DNA from: Lentzea terrae
Lineage (GTDB): Bacteria > Actinomycetota > Actinomycetes > Mycobacteriales > Pseudonocardiaceae
Assembly (NCBI RefSeq): GCF_003265345.1
Contig: NZ_QFWW01000013.1
Location: 125,321 to 189,320, forward strand
Reading direction: 5' to 3'
Length of the DNA stretch: 64,000 nucleotides
Both the position numbers and the translations under genes were made by a program. The notes under the pieces are model-generated. The model had not been told where the DNA came from, ran no database searches, and saw only the letters and a list, made by a program, of their open reading frames with translations. This document shows, in pieces, positions 46,047 to 53,776 of this stretch (position 1 is the first letter of the stretch; each line of letters begins with the position of its first letter).

Positions 46047-46952
46047 TCACCGAGTCGCGTACGGCGAGTCGTCCACCTTGGCGGCCTCGGTGGGGAGGTT
46101 TTTGACCACACCCGTAGCTGTCGTGTTCACGGCACCGGTCGCGATGTTCTCGAACATCTCGGTGAACGGGCCCGATGCCTTGGGCATGACGCCCTTCAGC
46201 ACTTCCTTGACCTTGTCCAGCGTCTTGAAGATCGTGTCGATGACCTTGGACAGGCCCCGGATCGTCTTGATGATCTTGTCGAGCCAGTCCGAGACCTTCT
46301 TGGCCCACTTCATGATCAGCCGGATGCCGTCGGCGATGATGCCCGGCGTCGCGAGCCCGACCGTCAGCAACGCCGCGGCCGCCCACCTGATCAACGCCTG
46401 CACCAGCTCCGACATCGCCATCGAGATCAAGTCGCGCACGATCGTGCGCACCGTCGCCACGGCCACGCCCGCACCGGTCAGTGCGGCGCCGACGCCCTCC
46501 GCGGCGATGCCCGCGGCCTTGACGCCCTGGGCTTCCAGCTTCGCCACCGGCGTGTAGGCGGAGATCGCGGCGCCCTGCCACTGCGCGGTGTCGGCGTCGA
46601 CGACGCGCGCCATCTCCTCGCCGGCCTTCTTCAGGTGGTCGGCGACGTTGCCCCAGGTGGCGGCGTTCTGGTTGATCACGCCGGGGTTGCCGGCCAACGA
46701 GTCCAGCATCGACTTCAGCGGCTCGACGTGCTCGATGAACCACGAGAAGGCCGACGACAGCAGCGTGCCGAACGGGTCGGTGAGGAAGCCCAGCGCGTCG
46801 ATGCCGGCGCCGAGGACGTTGATGCCCGCCTCTGCCCAGTCACCGCGCTGCACCGCGGACACGGCGTCCGCTGCGGGTTCGATCAGGTTGATGCCGGCGA
46901 GATCACCGGGAGCGTCGGGCGCCTTGGCCACCAACGGGTTCGGTGCGGTCAT
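46047..46952 (-). CDS. WXG100-like type VII secretion (ESX) target, long form
   Basis: 301 residues. The middle contains DADTAQWQGAAISAYTPVAK with a Trp-Gln-Gly turn like WXG100 proteins, flanked by long amphipathic helices (KSMLDSLAGNPGVINQNAAT, KKAGEEMARVVD). The C-terminal part has hydrophobic helices (LISMAMSELVQALIRWAAAA). Overlaps the EspC-like gene by 4 bases. The N-terminal ~50 residues are disordered-like. No toxin domain recognised; could be a secreted effector or structural partner. Confidence 0.65.
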   Translation of the reverse strand: MTAPNPLVAKAPDAPGDLAGINLIEPAADAVSAVQRGDWAEAGINVLGAGIDALGFLTDPFGTLLSSAFSWFIEHVEPLKSMLDSLAGNPGVINQNAATWGNVADHLKKAGEEMARVVDADTAQWQGAAISAYTPVAKLEAQGVKAAGIAAEGVGAALTGAGVAVATVRTIVRDLISMAMSELVQALIRWAAAALLTVGLATPGIIADGIRLIMKWAKKVSDWLDKIIKTIRGLSKVIDTIFKTLDKVKEVLKGVMPKASGPFTEMFENIATGAVNTTATGVVKNLPTEAAKVDDSPYATR

Positions 46953-47287
46953 GAGCTCAGCTCCCCCAGCTTCTCGATGATCTTCTTGAGGCGGCCCTCG
47001 ATGGCCTTGTCTGCGGCGTCGTAGACGTCCGCCATGCCGTTGACACCGTCCACAGTGGCGTCGACGACGGCGTGCGAGGCGCCGATGGCCGCCCGTCCCG
47101 CGGCCTCGACCGTGCCCATGATCGGCTCCAGCAACGGGCTGCAGAGGATGCCGTAGGCGTTGGCACCGTTGATCTGCGCCTGCCCGATGGCCTGCTGCGC
47201 CGTCTCGATCTGCCTGACGATGCCGTCCAGCCGCTTGGCGTGGTCGCGCATCGCCTGTGTGTGGACGTTGAACCCTCCAGCGGTCAT
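46949..47287 (-). CDS. EspC/DUF2580-like ESX secretion-associated protein
   Basis: 112 residues from ATG 47287. MTAGGFNVHTQAMRDHAKRL is the usual start of this small helical family, and VYDAADKAIEG near residue 91 contains YxxxD, the type VII export signal. It is expected to leave the cell with the long WXG-like protein encoded next. No ESX core (EccC, EccB) genes are in the window, so the machine must be elsewhere. Confidence 0.75.
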   Translation of the reverse strand: MTAGGFNVHTQAMRDHAKRLDGIVRQIETAQQAIGQAQINGANAYGILCSPLLEPIMGTVEAAGRAAIGASHAVVDATVDGVNGMADVYDAADKAIEGRLKKIIEKLGELSS

Positions 47288-47292
47288 CGAGA

Positions 47293-47751
47293 TCACCAGC
47301 CCTTGTCGTCACGGGCGAAGTTGTGCCCGCCGAAGTCGTCGTCGTCAGGACCGGGAGACCGCCGCTGAACGGGCTCGTCGGGCTCGGGCTCGGGGAAGCG
47401 CTCGCGGTAGCCGCCCATCAGCGCGTCCATGGTCTGGGAGTCGCCGCCGATGATCGGCGCCATGACCTCCTGCATTCTGGCCGCGATCTGCGCCTGAGCG
47501 GTGCGCATCGCACCGAGGATCTCGGCTGACAGCTGCGCGGGCTGCTTGCGCAACGCCGCGTCGGTCAGGTCCAGTGCCGAGACGACACCGTTCTGGTCGA
47601 CCGTGACGGACACCGAGCCGTCAGAAGAACGCTGGGTCACCTTGACCGCGTTCGCGACCTGCTTCATCTCGTCGGCCTGCTTGAGCTTGGCCTGGATCTG
47701 CTCGTTCCACTGACGCATCATCGCGTCCGGATCAGCTGCTGCCGGGTTCAT
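47293..47751 (-). CDS. YbaB/EbfC family protein of the ESX-associated group
   Basis: 152 residues. The core (NAVKVTQRSSDGSVSVTVDQ NGVVSALDL) is the YbaB fold. An acidic, Pro-rich tail (PEPDEPVQRRSPGPDDDDFG) is extra. YbaB-like genes often stand beside EspC/WXG genes in actinobacteria; a DNA-binding or chaperone role is possible. 5 bases upstream of the EspC-like gene. Confidence 0.8.
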   Translation of the reverse strand: MNPAAADPDAMMRQWNEQIQAKLKQADEMKQVANAVKVTQRSSDGSVSVTVDQNGVVSALDLTDAALRKQPAQLSAEILGAMRTAQAQIAARMQEVMAPIIGGDSQTMDALMGGYRERFPEPEPDEPVQRRSPGPDDDDFGGHNFARDDKGW

Positions 47752-48234
47752 CTACTCCCTCTCCTGTGCCTTCTTGCGACGGGAAGCGACCGTGCCCAGA
47801 ACGGCCAGTGCCCCGATGCCACCGATCCCCAGGCCTCCGAGGGCCGAGCCGAGACCCAGCACCACGCTCGGTTCGAAATCGGCGCGGTACACCGGCGCGT
47901 TGTCAGGTCCGTTGCGGACCTTGCCCTCGCCCCGCTGCACCACGGGAACCTCGATGCCCTTGTCGGACGGGGTGAGTTGGCCCGGTTCGGCCGTCACCCG
48001 CGTCTGCCTCCCGCTCTCCCACTCGACGTCGGCCTGGCAGATCGACCAGTTGCCGAAACCGTGCCTGCTGACCGGTCCTCTGCTCGTGCAGTCGGCCACG
48101 CGTGCGACACCCCGGTCCGTGACGGGCCTGGTGTTCGTCCCCGCGGCGGGATCGAACTTCGTGAAACCGGTCATCCCCAGCAGGCAGCCGCACGCCAAGA
48201 TCGCCAGGGCGAACAGGCCAGCGACCCACTTCAT
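47752..48234 (-). CDS. Membrane protein of unknown function in the ESX cluster
   Basis: 160 residues from ATG 48234 (GGGGG nine bases ahead; ATG 48243 possible). An N-terminal helix (WVAGLFALAILACGCLLGM), an extracytoplasmic domain with two cysteines (ADCTSRGP and WSICQADVEW) and a C-terminal helix (VVLGLGSALGGLGIGGIGAL) ending RRKKAQERE. It abuts the YbaB-type gene. Family not recognised with certainty; similar small two-helix proteins occur in Pseudonocardiaceae ESX gene groups. Confidence 0.55.
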   Translation of the reverse strand: MKWVAGLFALAILACGCLLGMTGFTKFDPAAGTNTRPVTDRGVARVADCTSRGPVSRHGFGNWSICQADVEWESGRQTRVTAEPGQLTPSDKGIEVPVVQRGEGKVRNGPDNAPVYRADFEPSVVLGLGSALGGLGIGGIGALAVLGTVASRRKKAQERE

Positions 48235-48415
48235 CCGTCTCATCCCCCTGTTCGACTTCGTACCGCTCCGTCCGGTTCCACCGAATTCAGCAGTCCACTG
48301 GAGGCCATCCGGGCACACCGACAGGGCGGTTCGGGCGTGCCCAGTCTGGTCGACCTGCGTGAACGGTGCGTCACACACGGCGAACCGGGCAGAAATCGGG
48401 CAGGATTTCACTCAG

Positions 48416-48433
48416 TTGTGGTACCGACCACAA
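48416..48433 (+). promoter_or_regulatory. 18-bp palindrome before the DeoR-type gene
   Basis: TTGTGGT-ACCG-ACCACAA, perfect arms of 7 bases, lies 68 bases before the deoR-type start in the 266-base region shared with the divergent ESX cluster. Probable operator for the DeoR-family protein. Confidence 0.55.
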
Positions 48434-48500
48434 AGTTTCGAGGGTGTTTCATCTATGCACGGCCCGAACGGGCAGCCAAAGAGCCGAGTGGGCAGGTGAC

Positions 48501-49262
48501 ATGCGAGCCGAGGAACGCAAACGGCGGATCCTGGCCAGGGCCCGCGCCGACGGTCGCGTCGACGTGGTGGAGATGGCGCAGGAACTGGCCGTGGCGCCCG
48601 AAACGGTCAGGCGCGACCTCCGCGTGCTCGACGAGCACGGCCTGGTGCGCCGCACGCACGGTGGCGGGATCCCGGTCGAGAGCGCCGGCTTCGAAACCGG
48701 GCTGCGGTTCCGCGCCGGGTCGCACGTGCCGGAGAAGCGGCGCATCGCGAAGGCCGCGGCCGAACGGATCGACGACGCCGAGACCGTGTTCATCGACGAG
48801 GGCTACACGCCGCAGCTCGTCGCGGAGGCGTTGCCCACCTCCAACCCGCTCACGATCATCACGGCGTCGCTGCCGACCGCCGCGGCGATGTCCGAACACC
48901 CGTCCTGCACGGTTCTGCTGCTGGGCGGCAGGGTTCGCGGCCACACACTGGCCACTGTGGACCACTGGACCACCAGGATGCTCGGCGAGATGGTGATCGA
49001 CCTCGCCTACATCGGTGCGAACGGGATCTCCCGCGAGCACGGCCTGACGACGCCCGATCCTGCCGTCGGCGCGGTCAAGGCCAAGGCACTCAGCGTGTCG
49101 CGGCGGAAGATCTTCGTCGGCACGCACACGAAGTTCGGCGTCTCCAGCTTCCACCGGTTTGCCGAGGTCACCGACCTCGAAGCGATCGTCACCGATTCGG
49201 GCCTCTCCGCCCACGAGGCCCACCGGTACACCCTGCTCGGGCCCAAAGTGCTCAGGGCCTGA
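48501..49262 (+). CDS. DeoR family regulator of the polyol operon
   Basis: 253 residues. HTH: ILARARADGRVDVVEMAQELAVAPETVRRDLR, then the DeoRC sugar-phosphate sensor with DNGITYIxT-like elements (GEMVIDLAYIGANGISREHGLTTPD). It lies 93 bases upstream of a polyol ABC operon on the same strand and probably represses it. Confidence 0.9.
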   Translation: MRAEERKRRILARARADGRVDVVEMAQELAVAPETVRRDLRVLDEHGLVRRTHGGGIPVESAGFETGLRFRAGSHVPEKRRIAKAAAERIDDAETVFIDEGYTPQLVAEALPTSNPLTIITASLPTAAAMSEHPSCTVLLLGGRVRGHTLATVDHWTTRMLGEMVIDLAYIGANGISREHGLTTPDPAVGAVKAKALSVSRRKIFVGTHTKFGVSSFHRFAEVTDLEAIVTDSGLSAHEAHRYTLLGPKVLRA

Positions 49263-49355
49263 GCACTTTTCAGCCGGCCCCAAAACCCGCCCCCCGAAAT
49301 TTTTGCCGGGCCTGTCCTCAGCGTGCCCGGAAACCTTCCCCCCGGAGGAAAGACG

Positions 49356-50717
49356 ATGTTGTCGTTCCGCACACCCCTTCGCTCATTCGGGGCCGCCACC
49401 GGCCTGGCTAGCGCTGTGTTGCTCCTGGCTTCCGCCTGCGCGGGCGCTGGAGGTGGCGGGGGCAGCGGCTCCGACTCCGTGAACGTCCTGATGGTCAACA
49501 ACCCGCAGATGCAGGACCTGCAGAAGCTGACCGCCGACAACTTCACCAAGGACACCGGCATCAAGGTGAACTTCACCGTGCTGCCCGAGAACGACGTCCG
49601 CGACAAGATCAGCCAGGACTTCTCCAGCCAGGCCGGGCAGTACGACGTCGCCACGATCTCCAACTACGAGACGCCGATGTACGCCAAGAACGGCTGGCTC
49701 GCGCCGATGGACGACTTCGTGGCCAAGGACAGCGCGTTCGACCAGGCCGACATCCTGCCGCCGATCAAGCAGTCGCTGACCGCCGCGGACGGCAAGGTGT
49801 ACGCGCAGCCGTTCTACGGCGAGTCGTCGTTCCTCATGTACCGCAAGGACATCTTCCAGGCGAAGGGTGTGACGCTGCCGGACAAGCCGACCTGGCAGCA
49901 GGTGGCCGACGCCGCCGCGAAGGTCGCCACGCCCGAGGTCCGCGGCATCTGCCTGCGCGGCCAGCCGGGCTGGGGCCAGGTCATGGCGCCGCTGACGACG
50001 GTCGTGAACACCTTCGGCGGCACGTGGTTCACCAAGGACTGGCAGGCGCAGGTGAACGCGCCGGAGTTCAAGGAGGCCACCAAGTTCTACGTCGACCTCG
50101 TCCGCAACCACGGTGAGGCGGGCGCTCCGCAGGCCGGGTTCGCCGAGTGCCTCAACAACATGACGCAGGGCAAGGTCGCGATGTGGTACGACGCCACCGT
50201 CGCCGCCGGTCTGCTCGAGGCCAACGACTCGCCGGTCAAGGGCAAGCTCGGCTTCACCCAGGCGCCGGTCGTGAAGACCGACAGCTCCGGCTGGCTCTAC
50301 ACCTGGGCGTTCGGCATCCAGAAGGCGTCGAAGAAGCAGGACGCGGCCTGGAAGTTCATCTCGTGGGCGTCCGGCAAGGGCTACGAGGAACTGGTCGGCA
50401 AGAACCTCGGCTGGTCGAAGGTCCCGGACGGCAAGCGCTCCTCGACCTACCAGCGCGCCGAGTACAAGCAGTCCTCCGGCACGTTCTCCGCGCAGGCAGA
50501 GGCCGCGATCAAGGGCGCGAAGCCGCTCGACCCCGGTGTGCAGCCGCGGCCGGCGCCGGGCATCCAGTTCGTCGGCATCCCCGAGTTCACCGACCTCGGC
50601 ACCCAGGTGTCGCAGCAGATCAGCTCGGCGATCGCGGGCGCGGTGTCGGTGGACGACGCGCTGAACAACGGCCAGGGACTCGCGGAGAAGGTCGCCGCGA
50701 AGTACAAGGGGCAGTGA
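49356..50717 (+). CDS. Polyol/sugar-binding lipoprotein of an ABC importer
   Basis: 453 residues from ATG 49356 (GGAGGAAAG upstream). Lipobox LLASACAG; glycine-rich linker; family 1 solute-binding fold with KVYAQPFYGESSFLMYRKDIF. Its neighbours are two permeases and a zinc alcohol dehydrogenase, the gene content of sorbitol/mannitol (smo-type) operons, so a polyol ligand is inferred. Confidence 0.9.
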   Translation: MLSFRTPLRSFGAATGLASAVLLLASACAGAGGGGGSGSDSVNVLMVNNPQMQDLQKLTADNFTKDTGIKVNFTVLPENDVRDKISQDFSSQAGQYDVATISNYETPMYAKNGWLAPMDDFVAKDSAFDQADILPPIKQSLTAADGKVYAQPFYGESSFLMYRKDIFQAKGVTLPDKPTWQQVADAAAKVATPEVRGICLRGQPGWGQVMAPLTTVVNTFGGTWFTKDWQAQVNAPEFKEATKFYVDLVRNHGEAGAPQAGFAECLNNMTQGKVAMWYDATVAAGLLEANDSPVKGKLGFTQAPVVKTDSSGWLYTWAFGIQKASKKQDAAWKFISWASGKGYEELVGKNLGWSKVPDGKRSSTYQRAEYKQSSGTFSAQAEAAIKGAKPLDPGVQPRPAPGIQFVGIPEFTDLGTQVSQQISSAIAGAVSVDDALNNGQGLAEKVAAKYKGQ

Positions 50718-50718
50718 C

Positions 50719-51651
50719 ATGGCGGTCTTGACGCAGGAAGAGCGGTCGGTTGTGGACCGGCCGCCTCCCGTCCCCCGCAAGAGCTATCCGAAGTGGGCGC
50801 GGCGAGCGCCGTTGCTGCCCGCGCTCATCTTCCTGATCGTCGTGACGCAGCTGCCGTTCGTGGCGACGCTGGTCATCTCGTTCATGAAGTGGAACTCGCT
50901 CGACCCCACCAACCGCGGGTTCGCCGGGTTCGACAACTACGTCAACGTCTTCACCGACCCCGACCTGCGCTCTTCGGTGGTCAACACGATCGTGCTCACG
51001 GCGTCGGTCGTGCTGATCAGCCTGGTCCTCGGGCTGGGGCTGGCGTTGTTGCTGGACAAGAAGTTCCGGGGCCGCGGGTTCGTGCGCACCATGCTCATCG
51101 CGCCGTTCCTCGTGGTTCCGGTGGCGGCGGCGCTGATCTGGAAGCACGTGCTCTACAACCCGGAGTACGGACTGTTCAACGGCATCCTGAACTTGCTGGG
51201 CTTCTCGGCGCAGCCGGACTGGATCAGCTCGATGCCCATGAGCGCGGTCGTGCTGTCGCTGGTGTGGCAGTGGACGCCGTTCATGATGCTGATCCTGTTG
51301 GCAGGACTGCAGTCGAAGCCCATCGAACCCGTTGAGGCGGCGACGATCGACGGCGCGTCGCCGTTCCAGATCTTCCGCTACCTGACGTTCCCGCACCTGC
51401 GCCAGTACCTGGAGCTCGGCGGGCTGCTCGGGTCGATCTACATCGTGCAGAACTTCGACGCGGTCTTCACGATCACGTCCGGTGGGCTGGGCACGGCGAA
51501 CCTGCCGTACATGATCTACCAGACCTTCTACCAGGCCCACGAGTACGGCGAGGCGTCCGCGGCCGGCGTGATCGTGGTCGCCGGGTCGATCGTCATCGCG
51601 ACGTTCGCGCTGCGCACGGTGTCCTCGCTGTTCAAGGAGGAGGCACGATGA
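50719..51651 (+). CDS. ABC polyol permease 1
   Basis: 310 residues, six helices. EAATIDGASPFQIFRYLTFPHL is the EAA loop. It starts 1 base after the binding-protein stop and overlaps permease 2 by 4 bases. ATPase not encoded here. Confidence 0.93.
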   Translation: MAVLTQEERSVVDRPPPVPRKSYPKWARRAPLLPALIFLIVVTQLPFVATLVISFMKWNSLDPTNRGFAGFDNYVNVFTDPDLRSSVVNTIVLTASVVLISLVLGLGLALLLDKKFRGRGFVRTMLIAPFLVVPVAAALIWKHVLYNPEYGLFNGILNLLGFSAQPDWISSMPMSAVVLSLVWQWTPFMMLILLAGLQSKPIEPVEAATIDGASPFQIFRYLTFPHLRQYLELGGLLGSIYIVQNFDAVFTITSGGLGTANLPYMIYQTFYQAHEYGEASAAGVIVVAGSIVIATFALRTVSSLFKEEAR

Positions 51652-52448
51652 GCAGGGTTTGGGGTGTCCTCGCGTGGTTCGCGGGCATCGTGTTCTTCGC
51701 TCCGGTGGCCTGGATGTTCCTGACGTCGCTGCACAGCGAGACGGACGCGGCCACGAACCCGCCTTCTGTCGCGGCGCCGTTGACGTTGGACGGTTACGCG
51801 GAGTTCTTCGACGGTGGTGCGTGGCCGCCGTTGCTCAACTCGTTCTCGGCGTCCATCGGGTCGACGATCATCGTGCTGCTGCTGGCGATTCCGGCCGCGT
51901 ACGCGTTGTCGATCAAGCCGGTCGAGAAGTGGACCGACGTCCTGTTCTTCTTCCTGTCCACCAAGATGATGCCGGTCGTCGCGGCGCTGCTGCCGATCTA
52001 CCTGATCGCGCAGTTCTCCGGGATGCTCGACAACATCTCGTTCCTGACCCTGCTGTACTGCTCGATGAACCTGCCGATCGCGGTGTGGCTGATGCGGTCG
52101 TTCCTGTCCGAGGTGCCGCGCGAGATCCTCGAGGCGGCGTCGATCGACGGGGCCGGGCTGATCACGATCCTGCGCCGGGTGGTGGCACCGATCGCCATGC
52201 CGGGCATCGCCGCGACGGCGTTGATCTGCTTCATCTTCAGCTGGAACGAGCTGTTGTTCGCGCGGGTGCTGACCGGTGTCGTGGCCGGTACCGCGCCCGT
52301 GTACCTGACCGGGTTCGTCACGTCGCAGGGTCTGTTCCTGGCCAAGGTCTGTGCTGCGGCCGTCGTTGTTTCTCTGCCGGTGCTGATCGCCGGGTTCGCT
52401 GCCCAGGACAAGCTGGTCCAGGGCCTGTCGTTGGGAGCAGTCAAGTGA
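51648..52448 (+). CDS. ABC polyol permease 2
   Basis: 266 residues, six helices. EAASIDGAGLITILRRVVAPIAMPG is the EAA loop. The ATG overlaps the previous stop and its own stop overlaps the dehydrogenase start. Confidence 0.93.
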   Translation: MSRVWGVLAWFAGIVFFAPVAWMFLTSLHSETDAATNPPSVAAPLTLDGYAEFFDGGAWPPLLNSFSASIGSTIIVLLLAIPAAYALSIKPVEKWTDVLFFFLSTKMMPVVAALLPIYLIAQFSGMLDNISFLTLLYCSMNLPIAVWLMRSFLSEVPREILEAASIDGAGLITILRRVVAPIAMPGIAATALICFIFSWNELLFARVLTGVVAGTAPVYLTGFVTSQGLFLAKVCAAAVVVSLPVLIAGFAAQDKLVQGLSLGAVK

Positions 52449-53434
52449 AAGCAGCGGTCATCACCGGCGTCGGGTCCGTCGAAGTGACCACTGTGGACGA
52501 TCCGAAGTGCGGACCGCGCCAGGTCGTCGTCGACGTGGCCGCCTGCGGGTTGTGCGGGACAGACCTGCACATCCTGCAGGGTGAGTTCGCGCCCACCCTG
52601 CCGGTCGTGCCGGGCCACGAGTTCGCGGGCACGGTCGTGGAGATCGGGTCGCAGGTGAACGAGGTGCGGGTCGGCGACCGCGTGGCCGTCGACCCGTCGC
52701 TCTACTGCTACGAGTGCCGGATGTGCCGTGCGGGCAAGAACAACCTGTGCGAGCGGTGGGCGGCGATCGGAGTGACGACCTCGGGCGGTGCCGCGGAGTT
52801 CGCGGTGGCGCCCGTGGCGAACTGCGTGAAGCTGCCCGACCACGTGCGGACCGAGGACGCGGCGTTGATCGAGCCGTTGTCGTGTGCGGTGCGCGGGTAC
52901 GACGTGTTGCGGTCGCAGATGGCGTCCCGCGTGCTGATCTACGGCTCCGGGACCATGGGGCTGATGATGTTGCAGCTCGGGAAGCTGACCGGGGCGTCGT
53001 CGATCGAGGTCGTCGATCTCAACGCGGAACGGCTGGAGACGGCGGTCAAGCTGGGGGTCAGCGCGGTGGCGGGCTCGGCGAACGAGCTGGACCGGCCGGA
53101 GGGCTGGGACGTCGTCATCGACGCCACCGGCAACGAGAAGGCGATCCAGGACGGCCTCGGCCGGGTCGCGAAGGGCGGCACTTTCCTCCAGTTCGGCGTG
53201 TCCGACTACTCCGCGCGGGTCACCATCGAGCCGTACAAGATCTACAACCAGGAGATCACCATCACCGGCTCGATGGCGGTGCTGCACTCGTTCGAACGGG
53301 CGGCAGACCTGTTCGCGACCGGAGTGCTGGACCCCGAGATCTTCATCAGTGACAGGGTGCCGCTGGACGACTACGCGGGGGCGTTGGACCAGTTCAAGGC
53401 CGGTAAGGGACGCAAGATCCAGGTCCTGCCGTGA
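52445..53434 (+). CDS. Zinc-dependent polyol (sorbitol/xylitol-type) dehydrogenase
   Basis: 329 residues, medium-chain dehydrogenase. Catalytic zinc ligands in ACGLCGTDLHIL and VVPGHEFAGTV; structural zinc cysteines in CYECRMCRAGKNNLCERW; Rossmann loop YGSGTMGLMMLQ. NAD(P) oxidation of an imported polyol to a ketose is expected. GTG 52445 overlaps the permease stop. Last gene of the operon. Confidence 0.92.
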   Translation: MKAAVITGVGSVEVTTVDDPKCGPRQVVVDVAACGLCGTDLHILQGEFAPTLPVVPGHEFAGTVVEIGSQVNEVRVGDRVAVDPSLYCYECRMCRAGKNNLCERWAAIGVTTSGGAAEFAVAPVANCVKLPDHVRTEDAALIEPLSCAVRGYDVLRSQMASRVLIYGSGTMGLMMLQLGKLTGASSIEVVDLNAERLETAVKLGVSAVAGSANELDRPEGWDVVIDATGNEKAIQDGLGRVAKGGTFLQFGVSDYSARVTIEPYKIYNQEITITGSMAVLHSFERAADLFATGVLDPEIFISDRVPLDDYAGALDQFKAGKGRKIQVLP

Positions 53435-53449
53435 AGTAGGCGCAAATGT

Positions 53450-53485
53450 TCGTGAGCACTCGTGTATCCAGTCGAGTGCTCACGA
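53450..53485 (+). terminator. Terminator of the polyol operon
   Basis: Perfect 13-bp stem TCGTGAGCACTCG / CGAGTGCTCACGA with a 10-base loop, 15 bases past the dehydrogenase stop, followed by a short T/C-rich run. Confidence 0.85.
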
Positions 53486-53497
53486 CTCCTTCCAGAC

Positions 53498-53776
53498 ATG
53501 TCGAAGTCCGGGCAAAAGGTAGTACCGCCGTACTTTTCGCACATGTCCGACGAAGAGCTCCTGTCGTGGTACGCGGAGCTTCAGGCGCGGGCGATGAACC
53601 CGCAGTCTGGGGACGTCGATTTCAACCACGTCCACCAGGCCGCCAAGCCGATGTCCGTTGAGGACCTGCGTCACCGGATCATGACGTTCCAGGGCTGGCC
53701 CGGTGCCAGTGGTGGCATCACCACCCTCGACGACGGTTCGCCGTTCCACGACCTGTGGCACTGGCTCAACGACTGA
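53498..53776 (+). CDS. Hypothetical protein before the two-component genes
   Basis: 92 residues from ATG 53498 (or 77 from ATG 53543). SDEELLSWYAELQARAMNPQ and MSVEDLRHRIMTFQGWPG are short helices, ending with a Trp-rich segment (HDLWHWLND). No family recognised. Its 3' end overlaps the kinase gene by 22 bases, so it is in the same operon. Confidence 0.5.
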   Translation: MSKSGQKVVPPYFSHMSDEELLSWYAELQARAMNPQSGDVDFNHVHQAAKPMSVEDLRHRIMTFQGWPGASGGITTLDDGSPFHDLWHWLND

